A stretch of DNA of 64,000 bases from Limnanthes douglasii subsp. nivea. Taxonomy: Eukaryota > Streptophyta > Magnoliopsida > Brassicales > Limnanthaceae. Positions 23,601 through 35,665 of the stretch are shown here, piece by piece. The stretch's first letter is position 1, and the number at the start of each line of letters is the position of its first letter. Position numbers and translations under genes: made by a program. Location of the stretch: NCBI GenBank assembly GCA_036936605.1, contig JAUPFV010000002.1:195261273-195325272 (forward strand), written 5' to 3'. Under the pieces are notes generated by a model. That model saw only the letters and a list, made by a program, of their open reading frames with translations, did no database searches and was not told the DNA's origin.

Positions 23601-25020
23601 CTTAAACCCTAATGTGGTAAGAGCTATATCGGGCGGTGAATATCTTGGTTTAGACCCTGATCGCCATGTGATTTGTTTCGTTATGGGTGGAGATGATATA
23701 AGTATGTGCTTAGGGATTTTTATTATTTTTGGGAGAGATTTCATCTATAAGATCACCAATTCATCTAAAAAGGCATGTCAGGAGCAAAAAAACGCAATTC
23801 TAAGAGAACATGTTTCCTCATATTGGTGGGGCTCGTAACCCCTTAATTATCTTCGAAGACAATGATATTAGAGGTGTTGTTGGTCCTTACAAGGATATTG
23901 TCTTGATAAATTCATATGTGTGTGACGAGGAGATCAAGAAGGTCCTGATAAATACTGGAAGTTTTTATAACATATTGTTCAAAAGAATCTTTGATAAGTT
24001 CTTGGCAAAGTGGAGTTTAAGAATACAATCCATGTGCTCTTTATGTTGGTAGATCACCAAACTTCCTATAACACGATCTTCATCAGTTCTTGGCTTGACC
24101 AAATTCATATTATTGCCTCAACCATCAATATATGAAGTATATAGTAGGTATATAGTAAGATCTTTTTGAAGCAAAGAAAAAAATAGTTAGAGAGCTTTAA
24201 AAAAATATGAAAAACAAGAAGTCAAAAAAGAAGAGAGAAAGGAAAAAATATTGATCGATGAATAACAATTTTTTAGGCCTCTTGTGGGGGTCGAAGTAGT
24301 TAACGACCCCATAAAAGCCCCAGTTTTTGTGTACCTAATGAGGATGCCGAGGTGCATCGCTTCAAAGAATGGAAGGATTTGAAGATTGGTATTGGTTTGT
24401 CGGGGTTTTTAAGAAGAGAGCTGGTTAAGTTTATGACAAAGAAATCAAATGGTTTTGCATGATCGAGCAAAAATGTTATTGGAATCCCAAGTGACACAAT
24501 CTGTCATAAACTGTCAATCAAGTCAAACGTAAAGCTGATGTCCCAAAAGATGGGATCATTTGTTATTGATAAGTCTGCAGCTAATGTTACCAAAGTGGAT
24601 AGGTTTTTCAGTGTAAGTCGTATTAAAGAATCTCAGTAAGCTATGTGGACGGTTAACCCAATCTTGGTAAAGTAGAAGAATGAGAGTCGGAGGATCGTGC
24701 ATTGACTTCACAGACCTAAACAAAGTTAGTCTGAATAATCTCTTTCTGGTTCTAATGGTAGACAAGCTAGTAGATTCCAATTTGGGTAATAAATTTTTAC
24801 CGTTCATGGTTGCTTACTCTGGCTTTAACCAAATTTATATACATTCTTAGGACCAATAAAACACATCTTTTACGACAAACCGTGATGTACATTGCTACAT
24901 GGTAATACCTTTTGGTTTGAAAAACATCGGACCAACTTATCGTAGATTGGTCAAGAAAGCTTTTACTTCTCATATTAGAATGAAAGTTGAAATGGCTATT
25001 GATAAGAGAATTATTTGTTA
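23600..25020 (+). pseudogene. Decayed Tat-type gypsy fragment: protease and RT
   Basis: Protease-like part: PLIIFEDNDIRGVVGPYKD near 23838 and active-site relic NTGS at 23951-23962 (D replaced by N). A segment with HQTSYNTIF, typical just after Tat protease, lies near 24055. RT: FTDLNKVSLNNLFLV near 24705 and CYMVIPFGLKNIGPTYRRLV near 24893. The frame ends before a YIDD motif can be read (MAIDKRIIC). Frameshifts and stops are numerous and no LTR was found. It is probably the same lineage as the minus-strand element at 41977-48614, which shares MPFGLKNAGATY. Confidence 0.7.
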
Positions 25021-25702
25021 GATTATATACCTTAATTTGGGCTGAATTTAGAAGTATCAATTAATTGTTATCAACAAATCCAACATAAGACTCTTTGTAA
25101 TATATAAACCGATAAGACTAAGGAACCTACATTGATCTTTATAAATATAGTTTTGTCACTCTATTTTGGGATAAATCATTATTATATTCTTAGCATTTTA
25201 TTTTTAAATTTTTTCTTTCTACGTAGATTTTCTATACCATTTTAGTGAATTAATCTTGAAGTAGATGTGAGCTATTTTTTTGAACTTAATAACTTTTTCA
25301 AAGCCTAAATTAATCAATCATTTTTATTTTTAGGTACATATTTTTCATTTTTACCTTTTTTTGTTGCATTTTTTCCGTACTTTTCACTTTTTTACATAAA
25401 TTCTACATGTTTAAGCTGATTTACTCATTCCCAAACATAATTTAATTATGGGTGAAGCTATTAAACCATCATATTTTTTATTTCCTCCATATTTCAAAAG
25501 ATTACTCATGGAAGAGGAAAACACTCAAACCAAAGATTTAAAACCGGAGAACATCACCCAATCAACCAACAAGTTAATTTAATCTTGTTTTTTTTAGTTT
25601 TACATTTATGTAATTTAAAAAATCATGTTAAAAAACATATTTTAAAAAATTCTGATTTGTGCAGGTTTTAGCAGAAAACAACTAATTATGATACATTAGA
25701 TA
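25021..25702. other. Non-coding T-rich stretch
   Basis: Poly-T/AT-rich, with no ORF of note and no repeat recognised. Confidence 0.5.
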
Positions 25703-25917
25703 GGAATCAATTGCTTTTTTTTTCTAAAAAACACTTGATTCTTAAACAACAGCTAGGAATCAAGTGCGTTTTTTTATATATAAAAAACACCTGTTCAGAG
25801 ACAACACCTTGGAATTAGGTGTTTTTTATATAAAAAATGCACTTAATTCCGAGATGTTATCTCAAAATTAGGTGCATTTCGTCTGTTTCAATAAATAATG
25901 GTGCATTTTTAAGTATT
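25703..25917. repeat. Tandem array of about 54-bp hairpin-forming units
   Basis: Units start at about 25703, 25756, 25811 and 25864 (periods 53, 55, 53). Each starts GGAATYAAKTGC or similar, has a run of T, then a run of A and the complement (for example ACTTAATTCC at 25841-25850), so each unit can fold on itself. Between stems lie short AACAACAGCTA, AGAGACAACACCTT and GAGATGTTATCTC linkers, the last itself palindromic. Units differ at many sites. Confidence 0.7.
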
Positions 25918-26329
25918 GTTTTTTTTAAATAACGAATGTTTTCTACCTTAGACGAATTCGAGAAAAACTGTCGTTGTTTTTCAAGATTAGAAGATAAATC
26001 GAATAGGTAGCTATGGTTTGTTATTTTTCAAGATTTGAAGAGAAATCTGAAGAAGATGTCGTTTTTATAGTGGCTACGCTAGGGTTAAGATTTATGAGTG
26101 ATTGATGGTGAGAAGCTAATAGAGCTAGTTGGGTGTGCATAAGTTAATAGGGTGGGAGATAGTTGAGATGGTGGTAAAAGGCGATGGAGTTGTGGGAGAA
26201 TAAATGAGTTTTGGGATAAAATAAAATAAAAAAGTAAATATGTAATTTTCTTTAGGGGGAATAATAAAATGGAAATTTTATTTATTTATGGGGAAATAAA
26301 AAAATTGATGGAAGAAATAGCTTCCCCCT

Positions 26330-27412
26330 TTAATCATTGGGTTATGCTAACCGGTGCCCATGGGCACCGGTTAGCAAGCATTAAATAGTAGCTTTTCTTA
26401 CTAATGATTATCTCAGTTTTATAAATAGTAATGGGTATTAATGGTTATTGAGATTAGAAAAATTTGAAGACATTATTACCCTCATATTTATTATGGTAGT
26501 CACCTTTCTTTTATATTAGGTAAGTTCGTTAATATGGTAATATATATATATTTTTTTATTCAATTTTTTCATTAAAAACATAGTAGTTAATATATATAAA
26601 CAAGTTTTCAAAATATTTTAAATTTCAATTTAGAATTAAATGTTGTTTTCTCAAGCTTTTAATCAATACACTATAATTTTAAATTCAGATTTTAATTTCA
26701 TTTTTTTAAAGTTAAATATGCAGTTTAATTTTCAATTTATTTAAAAAGTGGAAAGTTTATTAATTACGATTTTTATTTATAATTTTTCTAAGCAAGTAGG
26801 TTCTTTTTTTTTTATTACAAACCATTAGTTATACAAAATAAATAAAAATCTATTTCCAGATTATATAAAATCATAAATAAAAATAATATGATTAAATTAA
26901 TTAGGTACATAATTATTTTTGTAATATATTTCAATATTTTTATATAAAAGATGACCATTAAAATATACTTTTAATAATTACGAATTTATTTTTGTCCCAA
27001 TTAAATTATTAATTCAACAATTAGTAATCTAATGAAAAAATGTGTTATTTAATACTTAACAAATAAAATAAATAAATTAATTAATTAAATAATCAATAGT
27101 TTTGAATTACCATAACTCTATAATATTAACATTTGTTTTGTTTCTACGATAACAAAAATTAACTTAAATAACATATATTAATAATTAATTTATTATTGAT
27201 CCGTTTAAAATAAATCATAAAATTATATTTCTATAATATTTAACGTGGAAATTAACAGTTGTGTAGGTAGAAGGATAGTTTTGTCATTACAAAAATTAAA
27301 CTATTGTCATTATTACCATTTCTGATATTTAGGTAAAAGTAAACTAAAAAGCTACTATTTAATGCTTGCTAACGGGTGCCCATGGCACCGGTTAGCCAAA
27401 CCCTTAATCATT
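26330..27412. mobile_element. Non-autonomous Mutator-like element (MULE/MITE) with 9-bp TSD
   Basis: The element proper is 26339-27403 (1065 bp). Its ends are inverted repeats of about 58 bp: left GGGTTATGCTAACCGGTGCC..., right (reverse complement) GGGTTTGGCTAACCGGTGCC..., each running on to AAGCATTAAATAGTAGC. TTAATCATT flanks it on both sides (26330-26338 and 27404-27412). A 9-bp duplication and long TIRs starting with G fit Mutator-like elements. The interior is AT-rich with no ORF, so it depends on transposase from elsewhere. The left TIR holds a perfect 32-bp palindrome (26345-26376) around GGTGCCCATGGGCACC. Confidence 0.9.
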
Positions 27413-27945
27413 TTATAATTAATTTTTTCATTACAAAAATCTCTTCTTATGGGACAAAATATATTTTTATTTCACGACAAAATATTTGCATTTAGTTAAC
27501 AAAATAAAATATGAAGTCGGTTAAACAAATTCGATCATTATTTAATTTCTTTAAATGAGTCGTCTTATAGTTCTTTTCCAACTTTAATACTCGTGGTAAT
27601 CGTGCAGATCCATCACAGTTTTGTCAATTCTTTCATAACAACAAAAGAAAAAATGCTTTCATAAACTATAATTCTGAAACCACTAATTTGATTTCCAGTT
27701 AGCCATCAGACGTATTAAGAGCAAAGCATATACCTTCAAAGGTGAAGGACGAATCGTCGATTTCATATACTGTCAGTGTCAGCTATGCATCATCCCATAT
27801 GTGAGTTAAAAAGAACACATGAAAATTTATATCGAATTCAAACAATCTTACACCAAATATAACTTCATCTAATAGGCTCTACGTATTTTTAAAGCCACAA
27901 AAACAAAAACTTGAATCCATTCTATAAGCATTAGAAAGTAAGAGA
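27413..27945. other. 3' flank of the Rab gene
   Basis: AT-rich. It probably contains the 3' UTR and poly(A) site of the minus-strand Rab gene in its right part; no clear signal could be singled out. No other gene is seen. Confidence 0.4.
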
Positions 27946-29663
27946 TCATATACCGCAGCATGATAAATTAATCAGGTCTCCCTTTGATGATTTGACACGA
28001 CTCTTAAGTAGACTTTCACCCTTGATAACCGATAATGGTGTTTTATAGTCGTGATCGGAGTTTAGGAGTTTACGACTGAAGTTGTTGTAAATATGTGTGA
28101 TTACAATCTCGAAAGCCTTCTGCACATTAGTAGAATCAAGCGCAGATGTTTCCATGAAGAACAAACCTTCTTGTTCCGCAAGAGCTTGTCCTTCTTCTAC
28201 ACTCACATCTCTTATGTTTTCCAAATCACACTTGTTTCCCACTAACATTCTTGTTATAGCAGTGTCGCTGTGACCTGCACGGCATTATTATACACGACAC
28301 TTTTACACATGACAAGCCAAGTAAAAACCATTGTCCAGGTAAACAAGTCTTAAGGAACCGTAACTTTTACAGTTTGATCTTTTGAAAAGTTAAAAATTAT
28401 GACCAGCAAATGAGGAAAAAATGAGTCTAGGAAGAAAACATATATGAAAACAAGATTGATTTTGAAGTTTTGTTAGACAATTTTCGATTGAACTATTTTG
28501 ATGGTTCTCCAAAAATTCAAAGAGATTAGGGAACCAACTAATGGTTTCTGTGTATTCGTCGGAGCCAGAAAAAAGTGTATATATTTCGACCAAAAAACCA
28601 ATCTGTCATCAACCGTTTCAACTTAACCCTAGTCGGTGGGTTTCCTTTGGGCCCTGCCGGGAGGGGGTCGTCTTTGGACCTCACTATATACCGGGAATCA
28701 CAATATACTCAAACAAGTGTGCATTCTGCACTCTCCCGACTAGTTCAATGAAATTGTACAATTGGATTGGTAGACTAGTCAATCCAATTACTCTAAAATA
28801 TTTAGGTTAAAAATGCCCAGCTTTTAAAATTCGCATTTCAAATCCATTGGCACAATAAAAAAAGAAATGTCATTCTTGATATATTTATAAAGACTATGAG
28901 CTATTAGTCATATGCATCCTTATATCTAACCAGCTGACTACACACAGCTAACCCGATCCCATAGGCTCATAAACATTTCGACCATTTAAAAAATCTCAAG
29001 TAGTGTTACTACCAACAGGTTAGGCACGAATTCGTACTGAATATTAATTCAAACTCGGAACAGAACCTAAACAGTAGAAAACAATCTAAAGTTTGAATAC
29101 CTCTCTTTTGTCACGAGATATTCAAACTCGGCCCTACTCAAAACAATCAACCAAGTAAAAATCCAAACAAACAATTCAAAAGATTATGTAATTGTCTCTG
29201 ACTACACATACTATAAGCTGAGACACACAAAAAGTACCCCATTTCAATTGATTTTCATCATTCACCATAAAATGATCAGTAAAAAAATCAGATAAAATAA
29301 ATAAGCAGAATTGATATAAACAAATTATTACTTACTGGCGAGTTCATCGAGCCATCTTTTGATATTTTGAAAAGTGGTTTTCCTGGTAATGTCGTAAACA
29401 AGAAGAGCAGCAAAAGCACCTCTGTAATAAGAAGAAGTAACAGCCCTAAACCTCTCTTGTCCGGCAGTGTCCCAGATCTGTGCTTTCACTTCTTTCCCGT
29501 CGATTTCGACCGCTTGTGTCTGAAATTCCGCACCGATGGTTGATTTCGAGTTGTTATCGAACTCGTTTCGAGCAAACCTCGATAGCAGATTCGATTTTCC
29601 AACAGCAGAATCACCTATTAGAACTATTTTGAACAAGTACTCTTCTCCTTCTTCATAACCCAT
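27946..29663 (-). CDS. RABA5-like small GTPase (two exons)
   Basis: A Rab11-related GTPase that, by family knowledge, acts in trans-Golgi/endosome vesicle traffic at membranes. The CDS is exon 1 at 29663-29336 and exon 2 at 28274-27946, joined to give 218 residues, a normal Rab length. The intron 29335-28275 has donor GTAAGT and acceptor TGCAG; splicing restores [12 protein letters not shown]. All GTP-binding motifs are present: GDSAVGKS (17-24), switch I Thr42, WDTAGQE (64-70), NKCD (123-126), ETSA (151-154). The C-terminal CCGI (215-218) is a double-Cys prenylation site. [13 protein letters not shown] and SRKLLNSD are RABA5-like. Oddities are TIGAEFQ where the family normally has TIGVEFQ, and [15 protein letters not shown] where AYYRGAVGAL is usual. 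The frame is unbroken and the start is the first Met of the exon. RABA5 is firm to subgroup, not to member. Confidence 0.92.
28275..29335 (-). other. Intron of the RABA5-like gene
   Basis: It is 1061 bp with a consensus donor (GTAAGT) and acceptor. It includes a GC-rich patch at about 28628-28690 (GGGCCCTGCCGGGAGGGG) unlike the AT-rich rest, possibly from a small inserted repeat. Short ORFs inside it are not taken as genes. Confidence 0.85.
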
Positions 29664-29900
29664 TTCTTCTTTTATAAAATAAAAATAAATAATAAATATT
29701 TGGGAGGGTTTATGTTGGTTTCGTATGATTGATGATGGGTTGTTGTTTGTTTTGAGACGGTGATGGTGAGGGTGATGAATGATGATGTTGATATAGAGAG
29801 CGGGCTTTGTTGTGTCATGTGTGTAAGTGTGGTTTGGCTTTGAGGAGCCGGAAAGGTAAGTAACTGAGGGGCTGCGTAATTGGCGGGGTATTGCTGCTTT
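29664..29900 (-). promoter_or_regulatory. 5' UTR and probable core promoter of the RABA5-like gene
   Basis: On the minus strand a TATA-like CTCTATATCA (29787-29796) lies about 125 bases before the ATG. It is followed by a CA/TC-rich leader (ATCATCATTCATCACC), a composition common in plant 5' UTRs. The start of transcription is not determined. Confidence 0.4.
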
Positions 29901-30273
29901 ATTAAACTAACTTTAACTTTAACTTAACTCACTTAACTTAACCATAGACTCTTCGATTTCTGACCTTTTTTTTTCATTTTGTTCTTTATTGAAACATATA
30001 CGACGACTCTAATTCCATATTATTGAACTACTAAAAATTATATTTTAACTCTAAATTTTAATAGTTGCATTAAAAAAGTTAGTGCTTATATCCGTTCTTA
30101 AATTAAGTCGTAAGGATGTTGCGGTTGTTGATGGTGCTATTCTTCTTTATTCTAAAAAATAAAATAAAATATTTATATTGTCAATTATTATAGAAAAAAA
30201 TTAAAAAAAAAGTGGACTTTTATTATAATGGAAAGTATATAAAGAATTGGTGTTTAGATTAGCCAAATAGAGT

Positions 30274-30655
30274 CTAGCTCAAAGCTGAAACTGGAAGAGC
30301 ATGAAGAAGATAAAAAAGCGGCTGATCTGTAAAAGATAAGGTGAAATATAATAAATATAAGCTTGCTTTCCAAAACTCCGCTGCAGCTTAAATAACAAAA
30401 ATGAAACAATTAATGTTAGTAGAATAACATATACTAATCAATTCGAATGTTGCCTAAACCTGGACTCTCTAAGAATGTAATAGTTTCCAATTTATGAGGA
30501 GCCTTAAAATTTATGTGATCTTTTTTATCCTATATTTCAGAGTCCACTTAACTAACCAATCGGCCGCTTGGTTCTGTTCTCTGAAAATGTGATGAATGAT
30601 CATGTTTGGTGATATTGAGGCTCTTATACTGGTAACGATAGACATTAGATGAGCG
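30274..30655 (-). repeat. Extra copy of a LINE 3' end
   Basis: Closely similar to 30731-31078: both run from AAAGCTGAAAYT through GCTGATCTGTAAAAGATAAG and a shared RNase H C-terminus (SIVTSIRASISPNMIIHHIFREQNQA). After 30655 the coding part diverges from its neighbour (FEPFIAHLMSIVTS against SSLKSIVTS), so it may come from a related LINE copy and not be a simple tandem duplication. It cannot be functional. Confidence 0.75.
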
Positions 30656-30869
30656 ATAAAAGGTTCAAAGCTGACAACAAACAGGGGCAGCATTCACTTC
30701 AAAAGATTGTGTATAATCATTCGGTATAGGGGAATAAACTCAAAGCTGAAATTAAAAGAGCAGGGAGAAGATAAGAAAGCGCCTGATCTGTAAAAGATAA
30801 GCTGAAAAAAATAATATAAGCTTGTTTGCCAGAACTCTGCTACAACTTAGATAACAAAAAATGAAACAG

Positions 30870-33800
30870 TTAAGGTCGAATGTTACCTAAACCTAGACTC
30901 TCTAAGAATGTAATAGTTTCCAATGGATGAGGATCCTGAAAATTTATGTGATCTATTTTTATCCTACATTTCCGAGTCCACCTAACTAACCAGTCGGTCG
31001 CTTGGTTCTGTTCTCTGAAAATGTGATGAATGATCATGTTTGGTGATATTGAGGCTCTTATACTGGTAACGATAGACTTTAAAGATGATGGAGTTTGGCC
31101 AGAGGAAATAAGAGAAACTAAAATGTCCAAGCCAGTTTCAATGTCAACATTACTTAAACCTTTTAATTTTATAGATTTAAAGGTCATCGTGAAGAGCTTT
31201 GGATTTAGCTTTGATGGGAGAGAGCTTGTTGTATAGGTTTCCATATCCATGGAGTATGGTACCATTGCTATCATGAATAAGGTTATTTCCACTGGATTCA
31301 CCAAAAGCAAGACTATAAGCGTTTGTTTTGAGTTTGTATCTGCCAGGAAGAGGTGGAGTCCAAGAGAGGTAAGAGACCTTATTATTTTTCTTTAAGTAGT
31401 TAAAACAACACATAATGGTAGCAGTATTTTCAAAGTCTTTCCAATGCTTTCTCTTGAGAAGATTTGAATGGTCCATCATACTTTATATACTTGTTGGATA
31501 ATGCAGCAGATAATGGGCTTCCTTTATATTTGATTTGGTTTATTGTTTTCCATATTACCTACGTGATTATAGCAGGAAGAATTGATTTGATGTGTACTTT
31601 GATTAGAAAAGACCAAAACTAGCAGCGATTCATGTGAGTTAGAGTCATGGAGTTGCTTATTTTGATCTTGAAGGCATCTCCAAAATAGAACCAAATGACC
31701 CAAGCAAAATGGCAAAAAATAAATAAAGGGTTAGTCGTTTCTAAGTTATTACAGAACTGGCACTTATAGGATAATGTTATGTGTCTTGCTTGCATTATAC
31801 AATCATATTTTGTAGAATTCTCTAGAATAAGATAGAGATTTTCCTGGAAGTTATATGGTTTCAAATCCTTTCGTATAGAGAGGAATTGTTGTGCTTGACT
31901 TTGATATGTTGAATGGCTTCCTTAATGTTGAACGTTTCATCTTTAGAGAGTTTCTAATGTATAGTATAATCCACCTGTACATCAGTATAAAGCTTAAAGA
32001 TTAAGTTGATATTAGATGAAGTGAAAAAAAAAAGAATAATTATGTTTATGTTCCAAGCATTATCCCAAAAATAATTGACTTTGTAACCAGTAAACTAGCT
32101 ATGATCAATATCATAATCAAGCTTTATAAGATAAGGTTTGCCAATCCAATGTCAAGCCAAAAGTCCACATTCCCTATGCCCAACTTCCACCTGATATGGA
32201 TCTCAGCAAAGTTCTTGATTTTCGAGAGTCTTTTCCAAGTTTGGGAACCATACTTAGAGTAATATAGTTGTAAGAGATGACTGGCTTTGTAGTAGATATT
32301 GTGAAGAAAATAAGCCCAAAAATATTTATTATCTCTAAAAACAAATCCACAATTTGCAAGAGTAAGATTTTTGGATATCATTAAGGTTGCACAGATTTAG
32401 GCCACCTCCCCTAAAAGTTTTACAGTTTTAGACCAATTTGACGAATACATTTTATTAGAATCGTAATTGGAGCCCCACAAGAATTTATTGAGGATTCTTT
32501 CAGTTCTAGAGATAATGGTCTTAGGTAAGCTACAAGAATAGACATTAGGACAGTGTTAATAAAGGTAAGTCTACCCCCCATAAGATAGTTTTGTACCTTC
32601 CCAATCTTGGATCTTGTTTCTAAGATTGTCAAGAAGGGGAGTGAAATTTCTTGTTTTGTTTCTGGAGTTGAGGGTGATGCTCAAATGAGTGGTAGGAATG
32701 AAGCCAGTACTGAAACTGGTTTGAATGGCAAGGGCTCTGATTTTGTTCTATGAAAGATTTTTTGAAGTAATTATCCTTGTTTTCTACTTGTTAAGATCTT
32801 GTCTTGAAACTTTTTGATATTTCTGTAAAAAAACAGTCAATAGTATTCATAGAAGACTCTAAACCATTACAAAATATTAGTAAATCGTCAGGGAAAGCGG
32901 TACACAAGATGTTAATGTTACTTCTGCATGAGAACTTCAAAGTATTGTTGGATTTATAAAGGGAACTTAGACCCTTAATAAGGATGTCTTCTACTATTAT
33001 AAAGAGACTCAGGGACAAAGGGTTCCCTTGTCTAACTCCTCTTTTGGTTTTGAAAAAACCAATAGCTTTACCATTTATTAGGATTGTGACAAAGACAAAT
33101 TTGATTATGTTGCTTATAAGATTGATGAATCTTAAAAAAAATCAAAATAATAAAGGACTTTAATAATGAAGTTATGAGCAAGATTGTCGAATGCTTTAGA
33201 CATGTCGACTTTAATTACAATATTACCAGCCTTAGTTTTTTCCCAAGTCATGAATGAGCTCCTTTGCAAGAAGGATATTGTCCTATATTGACATGTCTTT
33301 AACGTAGACTCCTACACTTCTGAAATTATCTTAGGAAGAATGTTAGTGAGTCTCTTATTTAAGATCTTATACATGATTCTATTTAAGAATTTGTATAAGC
33401 TTATTGGCCTGAAATTTCCAGTTTATTGGATTACCAGATTTGGAAATTAAGCAGATTCCAGGGGCCATGGTTCCTTTGGGGACATCTTGACCAATAATGA
33501 AAGATGGCATGACTTTGCAAAGATCTTGCTTGATTATTTTCCAACAAGAAAGGAATAAAAATGATTGAAACCATCCATTCCCGCTGCACTAGATGGCTTG
33601 AAACATTGAATGGTCCTGAAAATTTCATCTCCAACTGGAGCTACTAAAAGTAAGTTGTTATCCGCATCATTAATAAGATTAGGAATAACGTTAACTATAT
33701 TATCACTAAAGATAGAGTGCTCTAGTTGAGAGAATATCTTTAAAGTAGGAGTTTGTTGATAAGAAGATAAGATCTTCGACAATACTCCACAGGTTGTTGA

Positions 33801-34880
33801 CTTTGATGCCGGATATCATGTTTTTTCTCCTTTTTTTCTTAACATAGTTATGATACACCTTTGTGTTTCTATCCCTTTATTTAATCCAGCTAGAATAACA
33901 CTTCTGATGCTAGTAATCTTCTCTCATATTAAGGGCTAGGAGATGATCAACGGTAGCCTTGTTTAGGTTGTTTTTATCATCAATGTTGTTAGATAATTGG
34001 TAACTAGCTTCACAACCGGAAACAACTTTTTCAGTAGCGTGGACTTTATCAAATATATCACCAAAGTTATTTATATTTCAGTCATAAAAGTAGTCTAAAT
34101 CATTTATTTCTATTACATAATACAAACATTGGGTAGCCAATCATGTCCTAGTTTGAACTAGACTCCACCATATGAATAAAATTGTTATCTAAAACCCATA
34201 TGTTCAAAAACTTGAAGTTGTTATTAATATTTATTATGTCTTTCACAATTTTGATACACAATAAAGTGTGATCAGAGAAAGTACGGGCTAAATGAGTCAC
34301 ATTAGTAATGCAAAAATAGTCAGTCCATGCTTGGTTGAAAAAACCTCGACCGAGACGTTTCAACCTGGTTTTGTTAGACCACGTAAACTTAGAGCCATTA
34401 TACCCAGCGTCTTCCAAATAATAGTCTGTAATCATGTAATTGAAGACATTAGAACTTTGATTTTAAAAAGAGGTACAACCCAATTGATCAGAAGGAATGC
34501 AGACAGAGTTGAAATCCCCCAAAACAACCAACTCTTTAACATTATGAGCAATAAGTCTAGTATATCCCATTTATCCAATATTTTAATTCTTTTGCACTTG
34601 GCATAAATATAAGTGACGTAGAAAGTTTTGTCAATATAAGTATGCTTGATTTCAGTGTGTATACACTGGTCATGATCAATCAGAATATTGATCAACAACT
34701 ATTCCTTCCAAAACAACTAAAGCTTGTCATAAATGTTAGCAGTACAGTTCTTAAAACCAAGAGTAGAAGCAATGAGACCATGGCGAGAATTATTGATAAG
34801 AGGCTCATGGAAAATACGGGATTTGATTTTTTTTTCTTACAATGGACTTGAGCCTCCGCAGAGAAGCTTTGTTACCAATC
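30870..34880 (-). pseudogene. LINE ORF2 remnant (EN-RT-zf-RVT-RNase H)
   Basis: Endonuclease: VVLGDFNSVC near 34530 and FSDHTLLCIKI near 34280. RT: ADNNLLLVAPVGDEIFRTIQCFKPSSAAGMDGF near 33700-33580 and the catalytic box as FPDD (32884-32895), where FADD is normal, inside CTAFPDDLLIFCNG. zf-RVT: CQFCNNLETTNPLFIFCHFAWVIW in 31864-31619. RNase H: SIVTSIRASISPNMIIHHIFREQNQA near 31090-31000, ending at 30870. The frame is broken at many places. The Ala-to-Pro change next to the catalytic Asp pair would be damaging on its own. Confidence 0.8.
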
Positions 34881-34929
34881 CCTCAGAAAATCCAATTGAG
34901 AATTTTAATGATGATTGGCTGTTTAGGGT

Positions 34930-35665
34930 AGATTTTTAGGTTCTGCAAACTGCATAAACTTTATGACTAAAAAGATTTTTTTCTTTTTGATTTCGGCTTA
35001 TTTAAGGTTTTTGTTTAGGATGTTTTGGAAGCTGGTTTCTATTTATTTTTTCTTTAGGATTGGGGTAACAATAAGACTACCAATATTTTCTTTGTCAGGG
35101 GTATGGTTTCCAGAGTAGTAGGTTTCATAGTCCAATGGGGAGGATAGGTTATAGTCATAGTCTAAGGATTTTATTGTTTCTATGATTTCTTTATAGTTTA
35201 TTGTATTCTCATATTGGTTTGACGGCTTTTGAGTTACATCAAAGTCGGCTTTATTTAGCTTATCTTCTTTTGTCTGACCATGATATGTGTTAACTAATTT
35301 TGCTAGAGAATCTGTGCTGAATTGTTTCTGGTTTTAGGTCTTGCTAATAGATTTATGAGCTTCTTGTGTGGTTTTAGGGTTCGAAACAAAGTGAGGCTTA
35401 ATGATGATTATTTTTATCCCAGAAGGTATTGTAGGTGGAGGTTCAGGGTTTTTTGAGTTCTTATCTTCAGGTTCTTTCTTTTCTTTAACATCTTGAGGCA
35501 TTGATTGAAGTTTCTTGCATTTGTCTTTAATATGTCCTATGTGGTTTCCCTGGTGATAGTAATAGGGGATGCTCTTGTAGCTTATTTCAAGCCAACAACC
35601 CTCATTATCACTAAACCCAACCCAAATGTTGTGCTGAATTATCTAAGATATATTCATTTCAATCC
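34930..35665 (-). pseudogene. LINE ORF1 C-terminal remnant
   Basis: Shows LEISYKSIPYYYHQGNHIGHIKDKCKK near 35600-35515, a zinc knuckle relic that keeps GH and the last Cys but has Tyr where the first two Cys belong. A low-complexity tail rich in Lys, Asn and Ser follows. In plant LINEs ORF1 binds the element RNA. The part before the knuckle is cut off. Confidence 0.6.

Larger units (their letters stand above)
30731..35665 (-). mobile_element. LINE non-LTR retrotransposon, long but decayed
   Basis: Reading right to left the order is an ORF1 C-terminal part (35665-34930), ORF2 endonuclease, RT, zf-RVT, RNase H and a 3' end near 30731. This is the order of plant L1-type elements. The 5' end is truncated within ORF1 near 35665, where unrelated sequence starts. 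No target duplication or clear A tail was found. Many frameshifts and stops show it is inactive. Confidence 0.8.

Noticed and set aside
27946..28248. Separate small gene for the 100-codon Rab C-terminal half
   Set aside because: It is exon 2 of the RABA5-like gene: splice donor GTAAGT and acceptor TGCAG join it in frame to exon 1.
28390..28810. Short ORFs inside the Rab intron
   Set aside because: No motif, and they lie between good splice sites of an intact gene.
30731..35665. Telling whether the LINE at 30731-35665 is a full-length active element
   Set aside because: ORF1 is cut at its N-terminal side, the RT box reads FPDD, and there are many frameshifts; it is a relic.
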